Origin: Limnothrix sp. CACIAM 69d
GTDB lineage: Bacteria; Cyanobacteriota; Cyanobacteriia; CACIAM-69d
Assembly: GCA_001913845.2 (NCBI GenBank)
Contig: MKGP02000003.1
Span: forward strand, 124,001-188,000
Direction: 5' to 3'
Length of the DNA: 64,000 nt
Shown: one piece after another, positions 29,125-37,871 of the stretch
How the letters are laid out: every line of letters begins with the position of its first letter
Numbering within the stretch: the first letter of the stretch is position 1
Notes under the pieces: model-generated
Database searches by the model: none
The model's input: only the letters and a program-made list of their open reading frames with translations
Told to the model about the DNA's origin: nothing
Position numbers and translations under genes: made by a program

Positions 29125-29176
29125 GGTGATGGAGGGTAGTGCGAGCGGAATTTAACGCAGGAGATTAGCAATCGAT

Positions 29177-29352
29177 AGTCGGTCGGCAATCGATTAGTAA
29201 TCGATTAGTAATCGATCGGCAATCGATCGAAAACTAACCAAAAGTTCATCGAAAACCAACCAGACATTGATCGGAACCTGATCGAAGCTTGATCGAAATT
29301 GAACCGGCCCTTGACCAGAATTTGACCAGAATTTGACCAAAATTTGACCAGA
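29177..29352. repeat. Array of sixteen phased 11-bp units
   Basis: From 29177 to 29352 the sequence divides without gaps into sixteen 11-mers. Examples: AATCGATTAGT (29188 and 29199), AATCGATCGAA (29221), CATTGATCGGA (29265), ACCTGATCGAA (29276), GCTTGATCGAA (29287), CCTTGACCAGA (29309), ATTTGACCAGA (29320 and 29342). Consensus NNNTGAYCGAA. The array starts 52 bp before the start codon of the chelatase gene, within the divergent promoter region 29125-29570; no gene is seen in that gap. Confidence 0.9.
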
Positions 29353-29570
29353 ACTGAGGTCGATCGCCCCTTGGGAGCCAGGCGGAGCCACTTGTTAAGC
29401 TAGCATTACCTGACTTTTCGCCGGGCTGTTTCCCTGGGGCCCTGTCGTTCGAGCAAAACGCAATTGCCATCGTCCAAAGACTCCGGATCCTGGCCGGGCA
29501 GCGGTGACCAATTACGCCCCAGCCTATCTATTTTGACGAAATTTTTACGAAACCTGGACTGGAGAAACCC

Positions 29571-30545
29571 ATGATCCCCAACTTTTTTCCCACATTCCAA
29601 AGCCCTGAGAGTGATGCCGCCGGGACAACTTGGCAAAAGGTGGCGATCGCTGTGGTTCATGGCATCGGAGCCGGTGATCCTGACTATAACAGCGGCAAAG
29701 CTGACCAACCGGAATTTATTCGTAGCCTGCAAGCTAATTTGATCGATCGCTTCAGTAAGCTAGGCATTTCTGCCAAGGAATATCATCAGCGGTTCGTGAT
29801 GGCTCCCGTGTATTGGGCAACGGTTTTGGAAGGAAACCAACAGGATTTGTGGGCCCGATTCCAGCGTCAAAGTGCCATGAACTGGGATCGAATTCGAGAA
29901 TTTATGGTGTCCTTTGTTTCCGATGCCATTGCCTATCAGGTTAGTCCGCGCGGCCGCCATTCCTATCACGCCATTCACCGCTTTTGTGCCCAGACCCTCC
30001 ATGAACTTGCTCAAAAAGCCGGGCCCAAAGCGCCCCTTTGCGTGATTGGCCACAGCCTTGGTTCGATCGTTTCCTATAACTATCTTCTGGATTTGCAAGC
30101 GGAATTTGGGAACAACACCGAAGCAGAATCGCTCTTTCGAGAATCGGTATTGCGTCAAGTGGGAAATAGTCCCTTGGAGCGGGGCGAAACCCTCAGTTTG
30201 TATTATACCTTGGGCAGTCCCCTGGCCCTTTGGACACTGCGCGATCGCGATGGGGGCTTGCCGATTCAGTTTCCGGCCCCTCGTCTAACAGAACATTATC
30301 CTCAACTGAACTCAGCCACCGAATGGGTGAATGTTTACGATTCTGATGATGTGATTGCCTATCCATTACGACCCATTAATTCAGCTTTTCAACGGGCAGT
30401 GAAGGAAGATTTGAACGTGAATGCGGGAGAAGTTTGGGAAAGTTGGAATCCGCTTTCCCACAATGGCTACTGGCAAAATCCGGCAACGGGCGATCGCATC
30501 GCCCGATCGCTCCTGAACCTCTCTCGAAGGATCAATGGCCGCTGA
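29571..30545 (+). CDS. Alpha/beta hydrolase-fold protein (lipase-like)
   Basis: 324 aa. The first strand VAIAVVHGIGAGD provides the oxyanion-hole region typical of lipase-like hydrolases, and VIGHSLGSIVSYNYLLDL carries the nucleophile elbow G-H-S162-L-G. A candidate acid and His lie downstream (YDSDDVIAY and SHNGYW). There is no signal peptide, so it is probably cytoplasmic. Substrate unknown. The start ATG is the first in frame after a stop, with a GGAG (29559-29562) about eight bases upstream. It is divergent from the chelatase gene and separated from it by the 11-bp array. Confidence 0.78.
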   Translation: MIPNFFPTFQSPESDAAGTTWQKVAIAVVHGIGAGDPDYNSGKADQPEFIRSLQANLIDRFSKLGISAKEYHQRFVMAPVYWATVLEGNQQDLWARFQRQSAMNWDRIREFMVSFVSDAIAYQVSPRGRHSYHAIHRFCAQTLHELAQKAGPKAPLCVIGHSLGSIVSYNYLLDLQAEFGNNTEAESLFRESVLRQVGNSPLERGETLSLYYTLGSPLALWTLRDRDGGLPIQFPAPRLTEHYPQLNSATEWVNVYDSDDVIAYPLRPINSAFQRAVKEDLNVNAGEVWESWNPLSHNGYWQNPATGDRIARSLLNLSRRINGR

Positions 30546-30571
30546 TTAGGTTTCTGATGAGTTTTCTGGTT

Positions 30572-30700
30572 AGAGGATGTCTGAGAAGTATCTTTCAATA
30601 TGGGCTGAAGATCAATTGTCGTAGAAGGGGCTTAAGCCCCTTGTCTACATCGATCTCAGGGGCGTACAGAGTAGCAATTTTGGCTTTTCAAACATCCTCT
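30572..30700. repeat. Full-length copy of the AGAGGATGTC palindromic element
   Basis: Starts AGAGGATGTCTGAGAAG, ends CTTTTCAAACATCCTCT, core GAAGGGGCTTAAGCCCCTTG at 30624-30643, length 129 bp. Its right end touches the stop codon (TAA, minus strand, 30700-30702) of the response regulator-kinase gene. Same orientation as the copy at 32234. Confidence 0.92.
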
Positions 30701-32016
30701 TAGGTTTGAGTAACGGGAATTTCGAGAATAAACGTTGCGCCATGGCCGATTTGAGACTGACAATCCAGCCGACCGCCATGGCGATCGACCACAATTGAAC
30801 GGGCGATCGCTAGCCCTAGTCCTGTGCCAATACCTGTGGGTTTCGTCGTAAAAAACGCTTCAAACAGCTTCTGTTGCACCTCCGATTCAATCCCCGGCCC
30901 ATTATCAGAAACGATAATTTGCACCCATTTTTGATTCAGGGATCGGGTTTGAATTTTAATTTCCGGCTCCAAACCGCTCATGTGCTCCCAGTCCAAGCTA
31001 TCCAAGGCATCGATCGCGTTAGCAATCAAGTTCATGAAGACCTGGCTCATTTCCCCGATCGAGCATTCAACAGGGGGCAACTCCCCATAATCTCGAATGA
31101 TTTTAAATTCCGATCGGCTGCCCTTGGACTTCAATCGATGACGCAAAATGATGAGGGTATTTTCCAACCCTTCATGTAAGTCTGCTGGGGCGAGCTGTTG
31201 ATTGCCCATTCGCGAAAAATTGCGCAAACTTGCTACCAAATCGCGGATTCGATCGGTTCCCAAACGCATGGATTCCAAAATCTTTGGAAAATCCTCCATC
31301 ATAAAAGGCAAGTCCAAATCCTGGGTTTGGGTTGCCAAATCCGCTGGCGGCTCTGGATAAAACATTTGATAGAGCTGCAAAACATTCATCAAGTCTTCTG
31401 CATAGTTACAAGCATGAACCAGGTTGCCATGAATAAAATTCACAGGATTGTTAATTTCATGGGCAACTCCTGATAGCAACTGTCCCAGGCTAGATAGTTT
31501 TTCTGCCCGTACCAAACTGAGGTGGGTGTCTTGCAAATCCGCCAAGGCCTTTTCCAGGGCCGCTGTGCGCTCAGCCACCCGAACTTCCAATTCTTGATTG
31601 CGATCGGCTAAGGCTTTGGTAAGGGATTGCAAACGCAAATGTAAGCGCACCCGCGCAAGGACTTCATCTTGCTGAAAGGGCTTGGTGATATAGTCCACAG
31701 CCCCTAAGTTGAGACCACGCACCTTATCATCCACCTCCGATAGGGCGGTCATGAAAATAATGGGAATGGTGGAGGTTTGACTATTAGCCTTCAAGCGGCG
31801 ACAGGTTTCAAACCCGTCAATTCCTGGCATCATCACATCCAGCAAAATTAAATCTGGGGTCGCAAAATTGACCCGATCGAGCGCCACTTCGCCAGATTGG
31901 GCGATCCAAACTTCAAACCCCGCATCATCTAATAAATCAGACAGCAAACTAAGGTTAGCTGGCATATCGTCCACAATCAGAATCGTGGGACGACTTTCAG
32001 CGGCATCGAGGGACAT
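30700..32016 (-). CDS. Response regulator-histidine kinase fusion (REC-HisKA-HATPase)
   Basis: 438-aa soluble protein. REC (10-128) has phospho-acceptor Asp60 (LILLD) and the conserved Lys112 (TKPF). A coiled coil (ELEVRVAERTAALEKALADL) leads to the HisKA box SSLGQLLSGVAHEINNPVNF (phospho-His186) and a HATPase domain with NAIDALD, DNGPGIE, FEAFFTTKP and GTGLGLAI. The kinase part resembles that of the membrane kinase at 6463-8715. Such REC-first kinases typically relay from another sensor; the large hybrid kinase encoded 590 bp upstream on the same strand is a candidate, by position only. Its stop codon coincides with the terminus of a repeat element. Confidence 0.93.
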   Translation of the reverse strand: MSLDAAESRPTILIVDDMPANLSLLSDLLDDAGFEVWIAQSGEVALDRVNFATPDLILLDVMMPGIDGFETCRRLKANSQTSTIPIIFMTALSEVDDKVRGLNLGAVDYITKPFQQDEVLARVRLHLRLQSLTKALADRNQELEVRVAERTAALEKALADLQDTHLSLVRAEKLSSLGQLLSGVAHEINNPVNFIHGNLVHACNYAEDLMNVLQLYQMFYPEPPADLATQTQDLDLPFMMEDFPKILESMRLGTDRIRDLVASLRNFSRMGNQQLAPADLHEGLENTLIILRHRLKSKGSRSEFKIIRDYGELPPVECSIGEMSQVFMNLIANAIDALDSLDWEHMSGLEPEIKIQTRSLNQKWVQIIVSDNGPGIESEVQQKLFEAFFTTKPTGIGTGLGLAIARSIVVDRHGGRLDCQSQIGHGATFILEIPVTQT

Positions 32017-32233
32017 GGCTCAAGGATGGAAGGTTTTGCAGTAAAAAGGGTGCTGGGAGAATTGAAGGATCGCCATTTAAAAATCGCTATTTAAGGATCA
32101 TCAATCACTTGGCCGATTGCTTGACCAATGAAATGACTGGGCCCATGAAGCGCTGGATCGAAAGTGCTGAAAATCAGGTTAAGGCATCAACAATCATGAA
32201 CTAATGATTAAGAACAAGCAAGACTTTTTCCTG

Positions 32234-32366
32234 AGAAGATGTCTGAAAAGTATCTTTCGGCCCGAACTAAGCACCAATAGTCGTGGCAGCAAGGGGCTTA
32301 AGCCCCTTGTTTCCGTCGATCGCTGGAGTAAGCATTGTATTAATTTTGGCTTTTCAGACATCCTCT
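32234..32366. repeat. Full-length copy of the AGAGGATGTC palindromic element
   Basis: 133 bp: AGAAGATGTCTGAAAAG, perfect core CAAGGGGCTTAAGCCCCTTG at 32290-32309, end CTTTTCAGACATCCTCT. Its reverse complement matches the copy at 38631-38763 at 131 of 133 positions. It sits in the 590-bp gap 32017-32606, which otherwise holds only the inverted repeat at 32411. Confidence 0.95.
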
Positions 32367-32410
32367 GAGAAGATTCTGAATGGCTAGTCTTGCCGGTTTT
32401 TGTGATGAAT

Positions 32411-32429
32411 TATGATCCCGGGGATCATA
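32411..32429. promoter_or_regulatory. Perfect 9-1-9 inverted repeat (operator-like)
   Basis: TATGATCCC-G-GGGATCATA, followed at about 32447-32463 by a second small hairpin (GAGCG...CGCTC). It lies 180 bp beyond the stop of the hybrid kinase and 395 bp upstream of the REC-kinase start, so it could be a binding site or part of a terminator. The protein that would bind is not known. Confidence 0.4.
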
Positions 32430-32606
32430 AATGATTAATGATTTGAGCGATGATTGCGCTCAATTTCATGATCCTCAGACAATTATTGAAAACCTTTTAT
32501 GGTCTCTATTCTCTCGAAAAAAGCTATTTTCAGCAATTTCTCAGCCAATTGATTGAGCTGGGATCCTGATCGCCCATTGCTGTTTGGGCTAACGCTTCCT
32601 TACCCG

Positions 32607-35600
32607 TTAATTTGCGTTCGATCGCCCGGGCGCTTGATTTAAAAGTTCCAAAATTCCCTGATCGTTAAACGCTTGGGCCAGGCTCTTGAGCTGTTGGGCA
32701 AAGGGAGCAAGGGTTGGATCCTGCTCTGCCAGGGCCTTGGCTTGGCGCTTCAGGGCGTTGAAGTTGCCTTTGCGGGCTAGGGTTTCGAGCTGCTCCAACA
32801 ACTCGGGGTCGATCGGGTAAATGAGTGTATCCGGGGGCAGGTCGGGTTCCGCCGCCGACTGCGCCAAGGGTGACGGGGCGATCGAACTGGCTTCATAAAT
32901 CCAAACCAGTTGCAAGTGTTTTTGCAGCAGGTGCAATAGCTCGTGGGTTTGCACCGGTTTGGGCAAAAAGTCGCTGCCACCCGCGTCCAAGCTTTGTTGT
33001 CGATCGCTCTCAAAAACGCTGGCAGAGGACACAATAATCGGCAATTGCTGCAACTCAGGATGGCGGCGAATCAGATCAATCAGGGTATAGCCATCCAAGT
33101 TGGGCATTAACAAATCCGTAATCACCACCTGCGGGCGATGGTGCTCCAAAAACTGCCAAGCCACGGCCCCATCTTCCGCTTCCTGAATTACAAACCCGAT
33201 CGGCTCCAGCATTTCCCGCAGCACAGCCCGGTTTTCCCACTTGTCATCCACCACCAATACTTGGGGTGCGTCCCCTTGAACACCCACAATTTGTCCCTGT
33301 TGCGTCATGCGGGAATGGCGGCTCCACTCGGCCGCCACCGGCAAAGACACTTCAAACCGAAAGCTGCTGCCGACTTGGGGTTGGCTCTCGACGGTAATTT
33401 GGCCGCCCATCAGCTCCACAATTTGTTGGGAGATCGCCAGCCCCAGCCCAGTGCCCTCCGTTTGGCGCTTGGTCTCGCCCACCTGCTCAAAGGGCAGAAA
33501 AATGCTGCTGAGTTGATCCGCCTCTAGGCCAACGCCCGTGTCTTGCACTTCAAATTGCACCCGATCGCCCCCCATGGCCAACACACGCAGGGTGACCGTG
33601 CCGCTGTCCGTGAACTTGATCGCATTGCCCAACAAGTTGAGCAACACTTGGCGGAGGCGCTTTTCGTCGGTGCGGATGCCTTCGGGTAAGTCATCGGCAA
33701 TTTCTTCCGCGAATTGCAACCCCTTCAGTTCCGCGCGCAGACGGCACATTTCCGTGACCCCGCGCAGAAAGGCCCGAAAGTGAAACTCCGTGGGGTGCAG
33801 TTCCATTTTGCGGGCTTCGATTTTGGCCAAATCCAGCACATCGTTGATCAAGGTCAGCAGATGAGTGCCGCATTGGTGAATCACGCCAATTTTGGCCAGT
33901 TGCTCTTCGTGCAAATTGCTCGATCGCTGTAACACCTGGGCATAACCCAAAATGCCGTTCAAGGGGGTGCGCAACTCGTGGCTCATGTTGGCCAAAAATT
34001 CACTCTTGGCCAAATTGGCCACTTCCGCCACTTCCTTGGCTTCCGCCAGGGCTAGTTCCGCCTGTTTGCGGGCGGTGATATCAAACAACACACCGCTAAA
34101 CACGACCGTGCCGTCATCGGCGCGCCTGGGGGTGGAAGCGCCTTGCCACCAACGGAGGGAACCATCGGGACGAATCAACCGAGCCTCATAGACCCATTCC
34201 GTGGGATTGTCCACCACGCGGCTGACGGATTCGATGTAGCCATCCCGATCGTCCGGGTGGATAGCACTAATAAACCGGCCCAGATCGGCCATGAATTCTT
34301 CGGCGCTGAATCCCGTTAGTTCGCTGACGCGATCGCTGATGTAGTCGATCGTCCATTGGCCATCGTGATTGCTGAACTGAAAAATAGCTCCCGGAATATT
34401 TTGAGCAATGCTGCGCAGACGGGCTTCGCTGGTTTGCAGGGAGGCTGTGCGCTCGGCCACCCGTTCTTCCAAGGCTTGGTTACTGGCGGCCAACTCCTGA
34501 AAGGACTGTCGTAATTGCTGGGTCATGGTGTTGAAGGCCCGGGCCAGTTGATCCGTTTCGGCGGTTCCTTCCGTCATCACCACCTGATCCAGTTGATTGG
34601 CGGCCACGGCATCGGTGGCCGCACAGAGTTTCACCAAGGGCCGCGATACCTGCCGCCCAATCCACCAACCCAGCCCGATCGCCACCGCCAAGGCCAGCAA
34701 CATGATGGTGAGGATGTCTCGACGCGCGGCCATCACCGGTTCCGCAAAGTCGGCTTCCGGAATCGCCGTCACCAACAACCAGTCCAAACCGTTGCGATCG
34801 CGCAGGGGCGACACTTGCACCAGCAACCGGGTTTGTTGGGTGGGGCCAATGAATTTGGTCGTGAGTTGGGTGGTTGGGGTGTTGGGCGGAATGGCGGCCC
34901 AAGTGCCAAAGCGCTGTTCAACGGTGGCAACGGCCGCTTGCAGAATTGAATTTTTGAGGTCTTTAGCCCGAATCCGTTTTCCTTCCGGGGAGATTGGGTC
35001 GTTGGTGGAGGTGGCAATCACCTGGCCCGATCGCTCCACAATGGCCGCCACGCCGCTGTGGCCAATATTTTGGGCCCGCAAAAAGGTGCTGATTCCTTCC
35101 AAGGCCAGGTCAGAGGCAAACACCCCCACCAGTTTTCCGGTGCGATCGTACAGAGGTTGCACCGCCGAAATGCCCAGTTCCCCCGTTCCCGAAAAGGCAA
35201 ACACCGAAGTCCAGTGGGGTCTGCGGGCGGCAAGGGCAGTTTTGAACCAGGGGCGGTTACGCACATCGTATAACTGGCTGGCCTTGAGGACGCGCCGCCC
35301 TTGGCGATCGACCTCAATCGTTCGCCGTAAGCCCGATCCCAATCGATCGCTCCGTTTAATTAGGGTGCTACTGGGCAATTCCCGAACTTCCAAGGAGCCG
35401 CCGGCCGCGGTTCCAAACTCCGTGGTGGTGACCAGGGGAAACAGTTGCAACTTTTCGTGGAAATAGGTTTCCAGCGCCGAAAAATCCGCCAACTTCACCT
35501 GATCAGCCGCAAAAGCCTGCACATGGAGCTGATTGAGGCGCAACGGCTCACTCAGATATTGATGCACGTAGGTTTGAATTTGTCGATCGACCTCGGAGCC

Positions 35601-35768
35601 AAGGCGATTCATCAGCGCATCCACGGCCCGTTGTCCTTGAACGAGCACCACTTGCCCCGTTAGCCCCACGGCCACCAGCGCTTGCAAGATCGTGACCAGG
35701 ACGATCAATTTGCTCAGGGGCCAACGGGGCGATCGGGCAAATTCAGGTGCAGAACCAGATTCAGTCAC
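32607..35768 (-). CDS. Hybrid sensor histidine kinase (dCache-HAMP-PAS-HisKA-HATPase-REC)
   Basis: 1053-aa membrane kinase. TM1 about 20-44; dCache sensor 45-345 (including the YDVRNRPWFKTA segment of Cache_1); TM2 350-370; HAMP 371-425; PAS 450-570; HisKA FLANMSHELRTPLNGILGYA (His597); HATPase 695-812 (DTGVGLE, GTGLGLAIS); REC 836-955 (Asp885 in VVITDLLMP); then a helical tail of about 60 residues of the kind seen after cyanobacterial hybrid kinases. The start is GTG at 35768. The architecture is complete, with no missing catalytic residue seen. It lies upstream of the REC-kinase on the same strand; a phosphorelay between them is possible. Confidence 0.94.
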   Translation of the reverse strand: MTESGSAPEFARSPRWPLSKLIVLVTILQALVAVGLTGQVVLVQGQRAVDALMNRLGSEVDRQIQTYVHQYLSEPLRLNQLHVQAFAADQVKLADFSALETYFHEKLQLFPLVTTTEFGTAAGGSLEVRELPSSTLIKRSDRLGSGLRRTIEVDRQGRRVLKASQLYDVRNRPWFKTALAARRPHWTSVFAFSGTGELGISAVQPLYDRTGKLVGVFASDLALEGISTFLRAQNIGHSGVAAIVERSGQVIATSTNDPISPEGKRIRAKDLKNSILQAAVATVEQRFGTWAAIPPNTPTTQLTTKFIGPTQQTRLLVQVSPLRDRNGLDWLLVTAIPEADFAEPVMAARRDILTIMLLALAVAIGLGWWIGRQVSRPLVKLCAATDAVAANQLDQVVMTEGTAETDQLARAFNTMTQQLRQSFQELAASNQALEERVAERTASLQTSEARLRSIAQNIPGAIFQFSNHDGQWTIDYISDRVSELTGFSAEEFMADLGRFISAIHPDDRDGYIESVSRVVDNPTEWVYEARLIRPDGSLRWWQGASTPRRADDGTVVFSGVLFDITARKQAELALAEAKEVAEVANLAKSEFLANMSHELRTPLNGILGYAQVLQRSSNLHEEQLAKIGVIHQCGTHLLTLINDVLDLAKIEARKMELHPTEFHFRAFLRGVTEMCRLRAELKGLQFAEEIADDLPEGIRTDEKRLRQVLLNLLGNAIKFTDSGTVTLRVLAMGGDRVQFEVQDTGVGLEADQLSSIFLPFEQVGETKRQTEGTGLGLAISQQIVELMGGQITVESQPQVGSSFRFEVSLPVAAEWSRHSRMTQQGQIVGVQGDAPQVLVVDDKWENRAVLREMLEPIGFVIQEAEDGAVAWQFLEHHRPQVVITDLLMPNLDGYTLIDLIRRHPELQQLPIIVSSASVFESDRQQSLDAGGSDFLPKPVQTHELLHLLQKHLQLVWIYEASSIAPSPLAQSAAEPDLPPDTLIYPIDPELLEQLETLARKGNFNALKRQAKALAEQDPTLAPFAQQLKSLAQAFNDQGILELLNQAPGRSNAN

Positions 35769-35884
35769 AGTGAAGATACCGAGTCAGGGGGCAGCGGGCC
35801 AGCGGCGGGCCCATTCCCATCATCGCCGTCCCATGGGTTCAACTGCCACCAACTGGCCCGATCGCCAAGCCCCTCCTCAGGGCC

Positions 35885-36748
35885 CTACAGCGGAATCGTG
35901 GCCGATCGAAACTGGTAACCCGCTGTTTTGAGTTTTTGATTGGAAACCCGCGCATTGTAAGGACGTTGGGCCGATTCCGCCGGATTCCAAGTCACCCCCG
36001 GCCACCCCCGACGGCGAAAGGCCCGATCGAGCAATTCCGCCTGGGTTAAGGGTTCGTCATGCACCAGGTTATATAGCCCCGACAACCGTGCTGCTTGGGC
36101 AAAGGCGATCGCCCCCACAATGTCATCCAAATGGATCCAATTACTCCAGTCTTGGCCACTGCCAGGCCGCACTTGACCACTGGCCGATCGAAAAATATCC
36201 GCCACCTCGCGACCGGGCCCGCAAATGCCCCCCAACCGAAACACACAAACGGCCAAACCGTCCCGCGCCGCCCCCAACAACACCTGCTCGGTTTCCAGCA
36301 AGATTTGGCCATTGTCCGTGGTGGGCTGGGGCGGCGTGGTTTCATCCACCCAAGCCCCACCCCGATCGCCATAAACCCCATAGCTGCTGGTGTAGATTAC
36401 CTGACGCAGTTGGGGCAATTCGGGCAACAGTTGCGCCAGGGTTTGGGCGCTGTGCAAATAGGTTTCCCGATAGATGCCCGATCGCCGGGGCCCCAAGCAA
36501 ACCAACAGCGTGGTTTGCCCAGCCAGGGCCGACCGCAACCCCGCTTCATCATCCCCCCGCAAGCAAAGGGCCCGATCGCAACAATCCGCCAGCTCCGCCA
36601 AGCGATCGGGTGTGGTGGTTGTGCCGGTGACGGTCAATCCCTGCGATCGCCAATATTGCGCCATCGGCCGGCCCACATAGCCACAGCCCAAGATCATCAC
36701 CGATTCTGACCCTGAGCGATTGATTGCAGCGTCCATCATGGAAAACAC
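35885..36748 (-). CDS. NAD(P)-dependent epimerase/dehydratase-like SDR protein
   Basis: 287-aa extended short-chain dehydrogenase-like protein. Rossmann motif MILGCGYVGRPMAQYW (GxGxxG), TSSYGVYGDRGG with the catalytic Tyr region, and FRLGGICGPGR. Similar to the YeeZ-like SDR family of unknown substrate. An N-terminal lead of about 15 residues (with further ATGs) precedes the Rossmann fold, so the true start may be slightly downstream. It is separated from hisIE by a 15-bp tandem array. Confidence 0.82.
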   Translation of the reverse strand: MFSMMDAAINRSGSESVMILGCGYVGRPMAQYWRSQGLTVTGTTTTPDRLAELADCCDRALCLRGDDEAGLRSALAGQTTLLVCLGPRRSGIYRETYLHSAQTLAQLLPELPQLRQVIYTSSYGVYGDRGGAWVDETTPPQPTTDNGQILLETEQVLLGAARDGLAVCVFRLGGICGPGREVADIFRSASGQVRPGSGQDWSNWIHLDDIVGAIAFAQAARLSGLYNLVHDEPLTQAELLDRAFRRRGWPGVTWNPAESAQRPYNARVSNQKLKTAGYQFRSATIPL

Positions 36749-36815
36749 GGGAGGTCAACAAAAAAATCCACAACAGAAAATCCACAATGGGAAATGAATC
36801 CCAAGCTCGAAACGG

Positions 36816-36890
36816 CAATTACCTAAAAAGTAATCACCCAAAAAGCAATTACCCAAAAAGCAATTACCCAAAAAGCAATTACCCAAAAAG
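36816..36890. repeat. Five tandem 15-bp units
   Basis: CAATTACCTAAAAAG, TAATCACCCAAAAAG, then CAATTACCCAAAAAG three times, without gaps. The last three are identical, pointing to recent expansion. Located just downstream of the hisIE stop and upstream of the epimerase-like gene. Confidence 0.95.
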
Positions 36891-36900
36891 CGGTAAGCCT

Positions 36901-37548
36901 TTAACCGCGTCGTTCCTGAAGCTTGCGATAAACCGCTTTTAAATCCACCTGATGATGGGCGATCGCCACGAGGGTGTGATAAAACAAATCCGCTACTTCC
37001 GAGGCGATCGACTCCGGATCATCATCCTTACAAGCCATCACCACTTCGGCCGCTTCCTCGCCAATTTTTTTGAGGATTTTGTTATCCCCACCGGCCAACA
37101 ATTTGCAGGTATAGGACTCAAGATTTGGGTTAGCCTTGCGCGATTCAATCACCTGAAAAACCTGCGACAACGTATCAGCAGGTGGCGGAACCACTTGACC
37201 ATCCACTTGGTGGAAACAACTGCGGGCCCCCGTGTGGCAAGCCACATCCCCAATCTGTTCAATGGTCATTAACAGGGCATCGCTATCGCAGTCATAGCGA
37301 ATACTTTTAAGCTTTTGAATATGGCCGGAAGTTGCGCCCTTGTGCCACAATTCTTGGCGCGATCGGCTCCAGTACCAAGCCTCGCCAGTTTCCAGGGTTT
37401 TTTGCAAGGATTCCGCATTCATCCAAGCCATCATCAACACTGTGCCATCCAGATAGTCTTGGGCGATCGCCGCGACTAATCCTTGTTCGTTGTAGGCAAT
37501 GCGATCGACTGGAACGGCACGGCGCAAAGCTTCAAGATCGGTGGCCAT
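36901..37548 (-). CDS. hisIE: Bifunctional phosphoribosyl-AMP cyclohydrolase / phosphoribosyl-ATP pyrophosphohydrolase
   Basis: 215-aa fusion catalysing steps 2 and 3 of histidine synthesis. The HisI part (about 15-120) has the metal-binding RYDCDSDAL (Asp86, Asp88, Asp90; Cys87) and CHTGARSCF (Cys104, Cys111). The HisE part (125-215) has the MazG-like [16 protein letters not shown] and [11 protein letters not shown] acidic helices. The ATG at 37548 is chosen over an in-frame ATG at 37617 because the extra 23 residues resemble nothing in the family and 215 aa is normal. Not clustered with other his genes, as is usual in cyanobacteria. Confidence 0.95.
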   Translation of the reverse strand: MATDLEALRRAVPVDRIAYNEQGLVAAIAQDYLDGTVLMMAWMNAESLQKTLETGEAWYWSRSRQELWHKGATSGHIQKLKSIRYDCDSDALLMTIEQIGDVACHTGARSCFHQVDGQVVPPPADTLSQVFQVIESRKANPNLESYTCKLLAGGDNKILKKIGEEAAEVVMACKDDDPESIASEVADLFYHTLVAIAHHQVDLKAVYRKLQERRG

Positions 37549-37716
37549 AGAATCGCTGCTGCGGGGGGTGAGGATTGGGCAAACCATTGGCCCAGAGGCG
37601 CAATGTTGCAGCGCCAACCGGCCGCCAAATGGCAGGACAAATCATAGCAACTTTCCATTGCTTCCCCGCCTCGGAGCCGATCGAGTTCTGCCCGATCACC
37701 CAACCACTTGTTATGG

Positions 37717-37871
37717 GGGCAAGGGGCTTAAGCCCCTTGTCTGGGTCGATTCAAGCATCCTGTTAGGACTGAATCGGCTGCCGATTGTTAATTGTTGTAG
37801 GGGCAAGGGGCTTAAGCCCCTTGTCTGGGTCGATTCAAGCATCCTGTTAGGGCTGAATCGGCAGCCGATCG
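37717..37871. repeat. 84-bp tandem duplication covering the end of exbD and a palindromic core
   Basis: The block from the core CAAGGGGCTTAAGCCCCTTG (37720-37739) through TCAAGCATCCTGTTAGG to CTGAATCGGCTGCCGAT is repeated 84 bp later (core 37804-37823). About 71 bp match with three or four mismatches. The second copy contains the stop and the last seven or so codons of exbD; the first is a non-coding duplicate of that end. Confidence 0.88.

Noticed and set aside
36724-36942. Plus-strand frame with repeated NYPKS
   Set aside because: It is produced by the 15-bp array and runs antisense into hisIE and the epimerase gene; no ribosome-binding site or domain.
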